64,000 bases of DNA, from NCBI RefSeq assembly GCF_030815415.1, contig NZ_JAUSWW010000001.1, forward strand, positions 7,564,001 to 7,628,000, in the 5' to 3' direction. The stretch is from Streptomyces canus (GTDB lineage: Bacteria > Actinomycetota > Actinomycetes > Streptomycetales > Streptomycetaceae). Below the pieces are notes generated by a model. The model did no database searches. It worked only from the letters and a program-made list of their open reading frames with translations, and was not told the DNA's origin. Below are positions 8,370 through 15,902 of this stretch, in pieces (positions within the stretch are counted from its first letter, which is position 1; every line of letters starts with the position of its first letter). Position numbers and translations under genes: made by a program.

Positions 8370-9020
8370 ATGCCCACTCTCCCCGACCCGGTCGTCCCCG
8401 ACCCCGTCTTCCTCGACGCCACCGCCGACCGTCTCGCCGCCCTCCCCACCGTCCACGCCGTGGCGCTCGGCGGCTCGCGAGCCCAGGGCACGCACCGGCC
8501 GGACAGCGACTGGGACCTCGCCGTCTACTACCGCGGCCCCTTCGACCCCGCCGACCTCCGTGCCCTCGGCTGGGAGGGCGAGGTGTCGGACGTCGGCGGC
8601 TGGGGTGGTGGCGTCTTCAACGGGGGCGCGTGGCTGACCATCGACGGGCGCCGAGTCGATGTGCACTACCGCGATCTCGACGTCGTGGAGCACGAGTTGG
8701 TGGAAGCGCAGGCGGGACGCTTCCGGGTGGAGCCGCTGATGTTCCATCTCGCGGGGATTCCCAGTTACCTGGTGGTGGCGGAGCTGGCCGTCAACCAGGT
8801 GCTGCGCGGCGAACTGCCGAAGCCCGCCGCGTATCCCGAGAAACTGCGGGCCTCCGCCCCCGAACGCTGGCACGGCACCGCCCGGGCCACCCTCGCCTAC
8901 GCCAAGTCCGCCCACGCCCCGTCCGGCCGCGTCACCGAACTCGCCGGCGCCATCGCCACGGCCGCCATGCAGGCGGCGCACGGGGTGCTGGCGGGGCGGG
9001 GGGGAGTGGGTGACCAATGA
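8370..9020 (+). CDS. nucleotidyltransferase (MNT/Pol-beta type), C-terminus frameshifted
   Basis: A 216-aa protein with the Pol-beta-type nucleotidyltransferase core: GGSRAQGTHRPDSDWDLAVY (about residues 34-53) carries the GS motif and the first two metal aspartates, and VDVHYRD supplies the third. Substrate unknown; relatives act on antibiotics or proteins. The frame ends VLAGRGGVGDQ at 9020 after a run of seven G (8998-9004). With one fewer G it would continue GEWVTNEKRLLERAGLRGVD to a stop at 9172-9174, an expected continuation of this family. The catalytic domain is intact, so only the C-terminal about 54 residues are lost. Either a real frameshift or a homopolymer error. Confidence 0.8.
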   Translation: MPTLPDPVVPDPVFLDATADRLAALPTVHAVALGGSRAQGTHRPDSDWDLAVYYRGPFDPADLRALGWEGEVSDVGGWGGGVFNGGAWLTIDGRRVDVHYRDLDVVEHELVEAQAGRFRVEPLMFHLAGIPSYLVVAELAVNQVLRGELPKPAAYPEKLRASAPERWHGTARATLAYAKSAHAPSGRVTELAGAIATAAMQAAHGVLAGRGGVGDQ

Positions 9021-9174
9021 GAAACGGTTGTTGGAGCGGGCGGGGTTGCGGGGAGTGGACGGTGTCATCGCCTCACTGTCCAAAGGGAAGGGCCCGGCCG
9101 CGCTGCACCAGGCGGCCGATCACGCTCAGGCGCTCTTCGAGCAGGCCGGTGGGCAACAGCGCGCGGATGCCTAG
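9010..9174 (+). pseudogene. out-of-frame C-terminal segment of the nucleotidyltransferase
   Basis: This 54-residue frame (VTNEKRLLERAGLRGVDGVI through GGQQRADA) follows naturally from the upstream nucleotidyltransferase if one G is removed from the run at 8998-9004. It could be translated alone only from an overlapping GTG at 9010. I treat it as the detached tail of the preceding gene. Confidence 0.65.
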
Positions 9175-9211
9175 GCGCCCGTTCCTGCCGGCCTCCGCTT
9201 GCGAATAACCC

Positions 9212-9242
9212 TTCGAAATGCGGCCGGTGTCGCTGGTAACGT
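9212..9242 (+). promoter_or_regulatory. candidate promoter of the 9250 gene
   Basis: TTCGAA (9212-9217) and TAACGT (9237-9242) are spaced by 19 bases, and the GTG start at 9250 lies 7 bases after the -10 hexamer with no Shine-Dalgarno. This is the layout of a leaderless actinobacterial gene. The same transcript could run on into the permuted tRNA-like region. Confidence 0.4.
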
Positions 9243-9249
9243 CCCTGAC

Positions 9250-9981
9250 GTGGCGAAACTCAATCAGATCATCGCAGTCGAGAAAGGCGTCAAGTCCAAG
9301 GCGCACCAGGACCTGACGGCAGCTCACCACGGGCTGCAGAAGCCCGCGTTGCTGGCCGGTATCTCGCGTACGTATCAGCCGAAGGACGAGGAGGGCGAGC
9401 AGTTGCCGCCCGAGTCGACCCGGGTGCAGGTGAAGGCGGAGGACGTGCTGCGGGACACCGCGGCGACGCTGACGCGGCTGTTCGATGTGACCGCCACCAA
9501 GGACTGGGCCAACTGCGACGCGCGGGCGGACGTGAAGGTGGACGGGCGGGTGCTCGTCGCCGATGTGCCGGTGTCGTATCTGCTGTTCCTGGAGAAGCAG
9601 CTCGTCGATCTCAACACGTTCGTGCGGAAGTTGCCCGTGCTCGACGCCTCCGAGGGGTGGGTGCAGGACCCGTCCACCGACTCCTGGAAGACCGAGCCGG
9701 TGCGGACCCTCCGTACGAAGAAGGTGCCCCGCAACCATGTGAAGGCCGAGGCGACCGAGAAGCATCCCGCTCAGGTCGAGGTCTATTACGAGGACATCCC
9801 GATCGGATACTGGACCACCGTGAAGTTCTCCGGTGCGCTTCCGGCGCGGCGCGTCAATGAACTCCTCGACCGGGTCGAGAAGTTGCAGCAGGCCGTGAAA
9901 TTCGCCCGGGAAGAGGCGAACGGCGTGGATGTCGTCGATCAGCGGGTCGGGGACGGCGTGTTCGGTTACCTCTTCGGGTAA
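9250..9981 (+). CDS. conserved actinobacterial protein of unknown function, next to permuted tRNA-like RNA
   Basis: A 243-aa soluble protein starting VAKLNQIIAVEKGVKSKAHQ. No enzyme motif, signal or membrane segment is visible. It contains conserved-looking blocks such as GISRTYQPKDEEGEQLPPES, VRKLPVLDASEGW and YWTTVKFSGALPARRVNELL, and ends VGDGVFGYLFG. It resembles a family of unnamed proteins found in Streptomyces, some other actinobacteria and their phages (recalled, not searched). Downstream on the same strand, within 80 bp, start two circularly permuted tRNA-like structures. The simplest reading is that protein and RNA form one unit, for example an RNA-binding or RNA-processing partner. 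That link is inferred from adjacency only. Confidence 0.75.
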   Translation: MAKLNQIIAVEKGVKSKAHQDLTAAHHGLQKPALLAGISRTYQPKDEEGEQLPPESTRVQVKAEDVLRDTAATLTRLFDVTATKDWANCDARADVKVDGRVLVADVPVSYLLFLEKQLVDLNTFVRKLPVLDASEGWVQDPSTDSWKTEPVRTLRTKKVPRNHVKAEATEKHPAQVEVYYEDIPIGYWTTVKFSGALPARRVNELLDRVEKLQQAVKFAREEANGVDVVDQRVGDGVFGYLFG

Positions 9982-9992
9982 TCTCAGAGAAT

Positions 9993-10014
9993 CCCCGGTC
10001 CTTTGCGGCCGGGG
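9993..10014 (+). terminator. hairpin after the 9250 gene (attenuator or 5' part of the ncRNA)
   Basis: CCCCGG (9993-9998) pairs with CCGGGG (10009-10014) across a 10-base loop, starting 11 bp after the stop codon. There is no U-tract. It could be a weak terminator of the protein gene or the first helix of a transcript that continues into the tRNA-like region. Confidence 0.4.
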
Positions 10015-10058
10015 TGCGCGAGGAGCGCAAGCTGAAGCTGAAGCTTGTCGTGACTGCG

Positions 10059-10134
10059 CGGTTCCAGTGGAGGTTCGAGTCCTCCCCGCGGCACTATCAC
10101 GCGCCGCGGTAGCCCAACCGGCAGAGGCAGACCG
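10059..10134 (+). ncRNA. circularly permuted tRNA-like structure 1
   Basis: All parts of a tRNA are present but in the order 3' half then 5' half. CGGTT (10059-10063) is the 3' anticodon strand and CCAGT (10064-10068) the 5-base variable loop. GGAGG-TTCGAGT-CCTCC (10069-10085) is a perfect T-arm with the invariant T54 T55 C56 R57 A58, and CCGCGGC (10086-10092) is the 3' acceptor strand. A 10-base linker follows. GCCGCGG (10103-10109) is the 5' acceptor strand, pairing all 7 bases. TA is positions 8-9, GCC...GGC (10112-10128) is a D-arm with the GG of positions 18-19, and GACCG (10130-10134) is the 5' anticodon strand, giving five pairs with CGGTT including one G-U. The break is in the anticodon loop. 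No CCA is encoded. An anticodon cannot be read. Confidence 0.8.
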
Positions 10135-10209
10135 CGATCAATCTCAGACTCTTGCTCCAGATTCAGTATTCGCCGTCGATCGCCGGATCGACCGGGCCCA
10201 GACCCAGGG

Positions 10210-10278
10210 CGTCGAGATGCTGGTTCAAGTCCAGTCCGCACAGCTCGATGTGCGGTGGTCCAAAGGCAGGACGCGACG
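10210..10278 (+). ncRNA. circularly permuted tRNA-like structure 2
   Basis: A second copy of the same architecture with different sequence. CGTCG (10210-10214) is the 3' anticodon strand, AGAT the variable loop, GCTGG-TTCAAGT-CCAGT (10219-10235) the T-arm, and CCGCACA (10236-10242) the 3' acceptor strand. A 6-base linker GCTCGA follows. TGTGCGG (10249-10255) pairs with the acceptor strand over 7 Watson-Crick pairs. TG is positions 8-9, GTCC-AAAGGCA-GGAC (10258-10272) is a perfect 4-bp D-arm containing GG, and CGACG (10274-10278) pairs fully with CGTCG. Outside the split anticodon stem, ACCCAG (10202-10207) can pair with CTGGGT (10293-10298), clamping the two halves. No CCA is encoded and the acceptor stem is closed by the short linker. 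Confidence 0.8.
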
Positions 10279-10337
10279 ACATGACGACTGATCTGGGTTC
10301 TCAAGTGTGCCGGCGTGCGAAATGGACGGCATTCACA

Positions 10338-10368
10338 GGGCCCGGGGGCAGGCTACGCCCTCGGGCCC
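10338..10368 (+). terminator. strong hairpin ending the permuted tRNA-like transcript
   Basis: GGGCCCGGGGGC (10338-10349) pairs with GCCCTCGGGCCC (10357-10368) across a 7-base loop, 12 pairs with one G-U. A short pyrimidine-rich stretch (CTCCCTTTCC) follows. It sits 60 bases after the second permuted tRNA-like element and upstream of the FUSC gene, as expected for the 3' end of the non-coding transcript. Confidence 0.7.
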
Positions 10369-10564
10369 GCTCCCTTTCCGTCATGCGCCCAGCGGTCCGC
10401 CGCGAGTTGTGTTCATAAAGAACCCGCCTCTCCGGCCAACCGTCACATCCCCGAAATACGACGGCCCCATCCTCTCCAAAAACGCGATCTAACGTGGACA
10501 CCGACAGCCCGGCCACCGTCGCCCGAAGGCAGCCCCCCGCCCTCGACCAGCCGACAGGAGCCCT

Positions 10565-12445
10565 GTGTCCCGCGCCACCCCGCGATCCCTTCCGCCCTGG
10601 CTCGACCACACCCTGCGCGCCCAGCGCGGCCCCGTCCCATGGAGTGCCGTCACGCGGGGCGCGCTGTCCGCCGGGCTGCTCCTCCTCGCCGCCGTGCTCG
10701 CCGGCCGTACCTCGCTCGGTGTCGTCGCCGCCATCGCCGCCATGCTCGCCGGCATCAACGACCGCCCCGGCAGCCGACGGACCTCCGTCAAGCGGCTCGG
10801 CATGCCGGCCCTGGCCGGAGCGGTCGGGCTGTTCGCCGGGACGTACGCCGGTGATCATCTCGGGGCCGTGACGCTCAGCCTGCTCCTCACCGGCGTCGGG
10901 CTCGTCGCGGGCGGGGTGAGCGCCATCGGACCCGTCGCCTCCGGAGCCGGTACGCAGTTGCTCGTCGCGTGCGCCATCGGCGCCGGGATGCCGTTGCCGG
11001 ACGAGGGGTGGCAGCGCGCCCTCGCCTATCTCGTGGGGGCCGGCTGGCTGCTCGGGCTGCGGCTCGCGCTGCCGACGCCCGGTTCCCTCGCCGGGGACTT
11101 CCGGTTCGACGGCGAGCGGGAGGCCGTGGCGGTGGTCTACGACGCCGTCGCAGAGCTGCTCGACGCCGTCGGCACCCCGCACGCCACCACCCGGCGCGTC
11201 GCGCTCACCGCCGCTCTCGACCACGCGCAGGACGCCTTCGCCGGACCGCGGCTGCGCCGCTACGCCAGCTCCTCCGCCGAGCGGCGGCTGCACGCGCAGT
11301 ACACCGCCGCGCTCCCGCTCGCCGAGGCCGCGACCGCGCTCGCGTGGGCGGGAGAGGACGGTTCCGGGCGGGCGGCCGCGGGACCCCGACGGCTCGCCAC
11401 CGCCGTACGGGAGAACACGCACACCGGACCGCTGCCCGCGCCCACCCGTTCCGCACCCGCCCTGCGGGCCCTCGACGACGCCCTGCTGCGCGCCGCCGAG
11501 GCCTTCGACCAGGCCGAGGGGAGCGACCTGCACACCCGCCGGCGTACCGGAAAGGACCTGTTGCGGGCCGTCTTCGGGGCCGGTGGGCGCGAGTACGGGC
11601 TGCGGGTCGCCCTCTGCTTCGGGGCCAGCGCGGCCGTCGCACAGGCCCTGCACCACGCCCGCTGGTACGGGCAGCACGAGCACTGGTACTGGCTGCCCGC
11701 CACCGCGGTCTTCCTCGTCAAGCCCGACCTCGGACCGCTCGCCTCCAGGGTGCTGTGCAGGGCCGCGGGGACCGTGCTCGGTGCGCTCGTCTTCGCCGGG
11801 TTCGCCGCGGTGCTGCCCCGGCCCGAGGGGCTCATCGCGCTCGTCGCCGTCAGCGGGGCCCTGATCCCGGTCGCCACCCGGCACTTCGCCGCCCAGACCG
11901 CCGTCGTCACCGTCCTCATCCTGGCCCTGGTCATGGTCGGCGGCGAACCGCAGGCCTCCGCGGGGCGGATCGGCGAGACCCTGCTGGCCTGCGCGATCGT
12001 CCTCCTCGTCGGCCACCTCCCGATGCCGGGACAGCGCGGCGGGACGGTGCGCGCCCGGCTCACGGCGGCGAGCCGCGCGGCCCAGGCGTACCTCGACCAC
12101 GTGCTGCGCGAGGCCCACACCGACCTGCGAGGCGACTTTGACCCCCGCGCCCTGCGCTGGACCCTCCGCCGAGAGGCCTACCGCACGCTCGCCGAGGCCC
12201 GTACCGCCATAGCCCTCGCCGCCGCCGAACTCCCCGCCCTCGCCCGGCACTCGGAAGGCGCGGACCACATCGTCACCACCCTCGAACGCCTCGTCGACAC
12301 CACCACCGCCTGCGCGGTCCACCTCGACGACTCGGGCCGCCTCACACCCCGCCACACCGAACGCCTCAACGAATTGCTGGGCGAACTGGCCGAGGACCGC
12401 GAACGGGTGGGACTACGCCTCCCCGAACTGCCCTTGGCTGTATGA
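10565..12445 (+). CDS. FUSC family membrane protein (aromatic-acid exporter-like)
   Basis: A 626-aa protein with the two-block FUSC layout: a first membrane bundle (about residues 28-165, starting TRGALSAGLLLLAAVLAGRT), a soluble helical domain of about 170 residues, and a second membrane bundle (about 335-490, GLRVALCFGASAAVAQALHH, then LVKPDLGPLASRVLCRAAGT). It ends in a soluble helical tail. The VKPDLG...R...GT pattern is typical of YccS/AaeB-like proteins, which export aromatic acids or similar anions. GTG start with AGGAG five to ten bases upstream. It stands alone after the ncRNA terminator; no regulator or membrane-fusion partner is adjacent. Confidence 0.8.
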   Translation: MSRATPRSLPPWLDHTLRAQRGPVPWSAVTRGALSAGLLLLAAVLAGRTSLGVVAAIAAMLAGINDRPGSRRTSVKRLGMPALAGAVGLFAGTYAGDHLGAVTLSLLLTGVGLVAGGVSAIGPVASGAGTQLLVACAIGAGMPLPDEGWQRALAYLVGAGWLLGLRLALPTPGSLAGDFRFDGEREAVAVVYDAVAELLDAVGTPHATTRRVALTAALDHAQDAFAGPRLRRYASSSAERRLHAQYTAALPLAEAATALAWAGEDGSGRAAAGPRRLATAVRENTHTGPLPAPTRSAPALRALDDALLRAAEAFDQAEGSDLHTRRRTGKDLLRAVFGAGGREYGLRVALCFGASAAVAQALHHARWYGQHEHWYWLPATAVFLVKPDLGPLASRVLCRAAGTVLGALVFAGFAAVLPRPEGLIALVAVSGALIPVATRHFAAQTAVVTVLILALVMVGGEPQASAGRIGETLLACAIVLLVGHLPMPGQRGGTVRARLTAASRAAQAYLDHVLREAHTDLRGDFDPRALRWTLRREAYRTLAEARTAIALAAAELPALARHSEGADHIVTTLERLVDTTTACAVHLDDSGRLTPRHTERLNELLGELAEDRERVGLRLPELPLAV

Positions 12446-12465
12446 CACCGGGCCGGGAAACGCAC

Positions 12466-13506
12466 CTAAGGGGCGCGGGGCTGTATCGATGTGCGGCTAC
12501 CGCCGCGTGGGCGCGACCAGCCACGGCGGGCCCGCACCCGCCAATGTCGAATCGGCCCCACGACGCCTCTGCGCCCCGCCAAAGCCGCGCTACGCGACCC
12601 GTACCCACACCGGAGCGTGATCCGACCCCGCCACCCCCGCCGCAGCGACCCCTCACCCGGCAACCCCGTCCCCGCCGCCGTCACCCGGCCGACCAGCCGA
12701 CGACTCAGCAACAGGTGGTCGATCAACTCCCGCCGCCCGGAGTTGACACGGGAGAAGCGCTGCTCGGCCGGGATCTTCGGAGCCACGTTCCACAGCCGTA
12801 CCGCATCGCCCCCGTCGGGCCGGTCGAAGGCGGAGGTGCCGAGTTCGGAGCCGGGCGGGCCGAGCAGGATCTGTGTGGTCGCCGCCTGGACCTCGTCGTT
12901 GAGGTCGCCCAGCACGACCACGTCCCGCTCACGGCCGTCACCGTCCAGCAGTTCGTCGGCCAGCGCGCGCAGGGACGCCGCCTCCGCCGCCCGCCGGTAC
13001 AGCGCGTACGCACCGAACCGGGCCCGCTCGCCCTCGTCGCGCGGCTGGAACCGGCCGCCCGGATACGACAGCAGCTTCGACTTGAGATGGCACACCGCCG
13101 CCCGCAGCGGCCCGCTCTCCACGGCCGCCTCCACCGCCAGGAAGCCGCGGCCCGCCTCCGCCACCTCGAGCCCCTTGTCGTCCCCCTGCACCGGGCGCAG
13201 CTTCACCGGGAACCCCTTCGTGTCGTGCAGCACCTCGAACGGCATGCGACTGAGGAAGCCGACCCGGATGCCCCGGCTGTCCGCGTGCCGGGAGAGCGCG
13301 GTGTGCCAGTCGCCGCCCAGCATGCCGACCAGGTCCCGCAGCGCCTCCGGCTCCCCGACCTCCTGCACGCCCAGCAGCGTCGGATCGAGCTCCGTGATCA
13401 CCTCGGTCAGAGCGGCCAGCTTCGTCTCGTACGCCGCCTTGTCCCTGGGGCCGAACGGGCCGCCGGGCCGGTACAGGTTCTCCAGGTTCCAGGTGCCGAT
13501 GAGCAT
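12466..13506 (-). CDS. endonuclease/exonuclease/phosphatase family protein, C-terminus frameshifted
   Basis: The EEP fold is clear: GTWNLENLY at the N-terminus, LLGVQEV (metal-binding Glu), CHLKSKLL, VVVLGDLNDE and INSGRRELIDHLLL-type blocks follow in order. The final catalytic SDH motif is missing from this frame. It is present in the overlapping frame, VAGSDHAPVWVRVA, ending at 12590. Adding one G to the GGGGG run near 12634-12638 would restore GSLRRGVAGSDHAPVWVRVA. As written the frame instead reads an Arg-rich tail to 12466. Intact, it would be a secreted-type or cytoplasmic nuclease/phosphatase of about 305 aa; as read it would lack the catalytic His. Confidence 0.75.
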   Translation of the reverse strand: MLIGTWNLENLYRPGGPFGPRDKAAYETKLAALTEVITELDPTLLGVQEVGEPEALRDLVGMLGGDWHTALSRHADSRGIRVGFLSRMPFEVLHDTKGFPVKLRPVQGDDKGLEVAEAGRGFLAVEAAVESGPLRAAVCHLKSKLLSYPGGRFQPRDEGERARFGAYALYRRAAEAASLRALADELLDGDGRERDVVVLGDLNDEVQAATTQILLGPPGSELGTSAFDRPDGGDAVRLWNVAPKIPAEQRFSRVNSGRRELIDHLLLSRRLVGRVTAAGTGLPGEGSLRRGWRGRITLRCGYGSRSAALAGRRGVVGPIRHWRVRARRGWSRPRGGSRTSIQPRAP

Positions 13507-13631
13507 GCCGGACCCCCTTCCAGATGCCGTGGTGAGGCCAGGGTGCTCGTCCGGCCGACCTCACGACAGAGTCGGGACAGGATGCGCGGTTCGGCTCACG
13601 CGGCGCGAGGACCCCGTCGTACGTTGGCGTG

Positions 13632-14978
13632 ATGACCGACTCTCCCGCCGACCTCGTCATCACCGGATGCACCGTTCTCGTGCACGACGATCAGGAGCGC
13701 GTCGGGTTCGAGGAGAACGCCACGATCGTCGTACGAGACGGAGTCATCGAGTCCGTCACGACGTCCCCCGAGAGCCCGCCCGCCGTCGAACACCTCGATG
13801 CCCGTGGACAAGTCGCGCTCCCCGGACTTGTCAACTGCCACACCCATGCCCCGATGGTCGCCCTGCGCGGCGTCGCCGAGGATCTGCCCACGGAGGAGTG
13901 GTTCAACGACGTCGTCTGGCCGATCGAGTCCAACCTCACCGCGAGGGACGTGGAGTTGGGCGCGCGGCTCGCCTGCGCCGAGATGATCCGCGCCGGTGTC
14001 ACCTGCTTCGCCGACCACTACTTCTCGATGGACACCGTCGCCTCCGTCGTCGAGGAGTGCGGGATGCGTGCTCATCTCGGCGAGGCCTACTTCTCGTCCC
14101 AGGGCCCCCAAGGGCGGGAGAAGTCACTGGAGTTCGCGCTACGCCACCGAGGCGCCGCCGGTGGCCGCGTCACCACCGCCCTCGCCCCGCACGCCCCCTA
14201 CACCGTCACCGACGACGACCTCGCCGCCACCGCCGCACTCGCCCGCGAGCACGGCCTGCCCGTCCACCTCCACGCCTCCGAGAACCGCGACCAGGCGGAG
14301 ACCAGCCTCGAACGCCACGGTGTCACCCCCATCGAGGTCCTGGCACGCACCGGCATCCTCGACGCCGACGTCCTGATCGCCCACGGCACCGGCATCCTCG
14401 ACCGCGACCTGCCCGTTCTCGCCGGTGCCTCCGGCCGCGTCGCCGTCGCCACCGCACCCCGCGGCTACCTCAAGTTCGCCTGGCCCACCACCACACCCGT
14501 AGGCGCCCTGCGCGACCTCGGCATCCCCGTCGGACTCGCCACGGACGGCGCCGCCTCCAACAACTCCCTCGACGTATGGGAGTCGATGGCGCTCACCGCC
14601 CTCGTCCAGAAGTCCACGACCGGCGACCCGCGGTGGCTGACCTCCCGCCAGGCCCTGCACCACGCCACGCTCCAGAGCGCCCGCGCGGTCGGACTCGGCG
14701 ACACCCTCGGCACCCTCGCCCCCGGCCGCCGCGCCGACATCGTCCTCGTCGGCCTCACCGGACCGCACACCCAGCCCGTGCACGACCTCGCCGCCACCCT
14801 CGTGCACAGCGCCCGCTCCTCCGACGTCCGCACGACGATCGTCGACGGCCGGATCCTGATGCGCGACCGCGAGCTGCTGACCCTCGATGTGGCCGAAGTC
14901 GTCCGGGAGTTGGGCCGGCGGATGCCCGCCCTCCTCGACCGCGGCCACGGAAAGCGCATTCAGGACTACGACACGTAA
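13632..14978 (+). CDS. amidohydrolase (SAH/ATZ-TRZ deaminase-like)
   Basis: A 448-aa metal-dependent hydrolase of the TrzA/AtzA and S-adenosylhomocysteine deaminase type. HTH (H70, H72) follows LPGLVNC, APHAPYT and HLHASEN supply further metal and substrate residues, IAHGTG the next His, and GLATDGAASNNSLD the catalytic Asp. PGRRADIVLV is the usual C-terminal beta-sandwich. Expected reaction: hydrolytic deamination of an aminopurine-like or triazine-like substrate. A GTG at 13629 precedes the ATG, and TACGTT lies shortly upstream, so it may be leaderless. It stands alone, divergent from the EEP gene. Confidence 0.85.
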   Translation: MTDSPADLVITGCTVLVHDDQERVGFEENATIVVRDGVIESVTTSPESPPAVEHLDARGQVALPGLVNCHTHAPMVALRGVAEDLPTEEWFNDVVWPIESNLTARDVELGARLACAEMIRAGVTCFADHYFSMDTVASVVEECGMRAHLGEAYFSSQGPQGREKSLEFALRHRGAAGGRVTTALAPHAPYTVTDDDLAATAALAREHGLPVHLHASENRDQAETSLERHGVTPIEVLARTGILDADVLIAHGTGILDRDLPVLAGASGRVAVATAPRGYLKFAWPTTTPVGALRDLGIPVGLATDGAASNNSLDVWESMALTALVQKSTTGDPRWLTSRQALHHATLQSARAVGLGDTLGTLAPGRRADIVLVGLTGPHTQPVHDLAATLVHSARSSDVRTTIVDGRILMRDRELLTLDVAEVVRELGRRMPALLDRGHGKRIQDYDT

Positions 14979-15056
14979 AAAACTTGCGGTACGGCGATGA
15001 GTTCCGCCTCCGCCTCCGGTCAGCACTCGGAACGGACCGTCGCAGCAGGAGGGGCC

Positions 15057-15746
15057 ATGTCGCTTCCGGAGGTCGTCTCGCGCGAGCAGTGGCGCGCGGC
15101 GCGCGGGGAATTGCTGGTCAAGGAGAAGGCGGCCACGCGCGCGCGTGACGCGCTCAACGCCGAGCGGCGCGGGCTGCCGATGGTGGAGATCGACGCGGAG
15201 TACGTCTTCGAGGGCGGGGACGGGAAGGCCACGCTGGTCGACCTGTTCGAGGGCCGGGACCAGCTCGTCGTCTACCACTTCATGTTCGCGCCCGAATGGG
15301 ACGCGGGCTGCCGCAGCTGTTCGGCGTTCCTGGACCAGATCGGGCATCTCGCGCATCTGAAGGCACGCGGGACGACCTTCGCGGCCGTGTCCCGGGCGCC
15401 GTACACCAGGATCCTGCCGTTCCAGGCGCGGATGGGATGGACCGTGCCCTGGTACTCGTCGTTCGGCGGCGACTTCAACCACGACTTCGAGGTGACCCTG
15501 GAGCACGAGGGGGAGCCCTTCGAGCGGCCGGGCATCAGCTGCTTCCTGCGGGACCGCGACCGGGTCTTCCACACCTACTCGACGTACGAACGAGGTCTCG
15601 ACGGACTCGGCTCCACCACCAGCCTCCTGGATCTCACCGCGCTGGGCCGGCAGGAGGAGTGGGAGGAGCCGAAGGGGCGCGCGTCAGCGCTGGGGGCGCC
15701 TGCGGGGAGCGAGTGCGTTCGCTATCACGATGAGTACGAGGAATGA
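15057..15746 (+). CDS. DUF899 family thioredoxin-like protein
   Basis: A 229-aa protein of the DUF899 family (thioredoxin fold, AhpC/TSA-related). Family marks are LPEVVSREQWRAARGELL, a conserved EKEATRARD-like block (here EKAATRARD), YHFMFAPEWDAGCRSCSAFL with two cysteines, and FGGDFNHDFEVT. Function in the family is not established; it is presumed redox-related. ATG 15057 is preferred over an upstream ATG at 14997 because AGGAGGGG lies directly in front of it. A single-gene unit. Confidence 0.8.
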   Translation: MSLPEVVSREQWRAARGELLVKEKAATRARDALNAERRGLPMVEIDAEYVFEGGDGKATLVDLFEGRDQLVVYHFMFAPEWDAGCRSCSAFLDQIGHLAHLKARGTTFAAVSRAPYTRILPFQARMGWTVPWYSSFGGDFNHDFEVTLEHEGEPFERPGISCFLRDRDRVFHTYSTYERGLDGLGSTTSLLDLTALGRQEEWEEPKGRASALGAPAGSECVRYHDEYEE

Positions 15747-15902
15747 CACGAACGGTAAGGGAAGTGACCGTTCGGTAACCGACTTCTCACGCTGCGCGCT
15801 GAATCCGTGTCAGCTACGTCTCAGTCCCGCAACTCACCGAGCCGTTCAGGCTCTCCAGAGCGTTAACTCCTGAAAGGAACGACGCTCTATCGGAGGTGCA
15901 GG

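Noticed and set aside
8370..9020. Nucleotidyltransferase considered as a CCA-adding enzyme for the nearby tRNA-like RNA
   Set aside because: The sequence is a short MNT-type nucleotidyltransferase without the extra domains of CCA-adding enzymes, and the spacing and frameshift give no support for a shared unit.
10059..10092. T-arm at 10069 first taken as a degraded normal tRNA end or an att site
   Set aside because: No upstream acceptor strand or D-arm pairs with it in normal order. The matching acceptor and D-arm strands are found downstream, and a second element repeats the same order, so a permuted structure fits better than a broken tRNA or an integration scar.
10152..10418. Short plus-strand open frame in the ncRNA region
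   Set aside because: It crosses the second tRNA-like element and the terminator, lacks a ribosome site and has no family resemblance.
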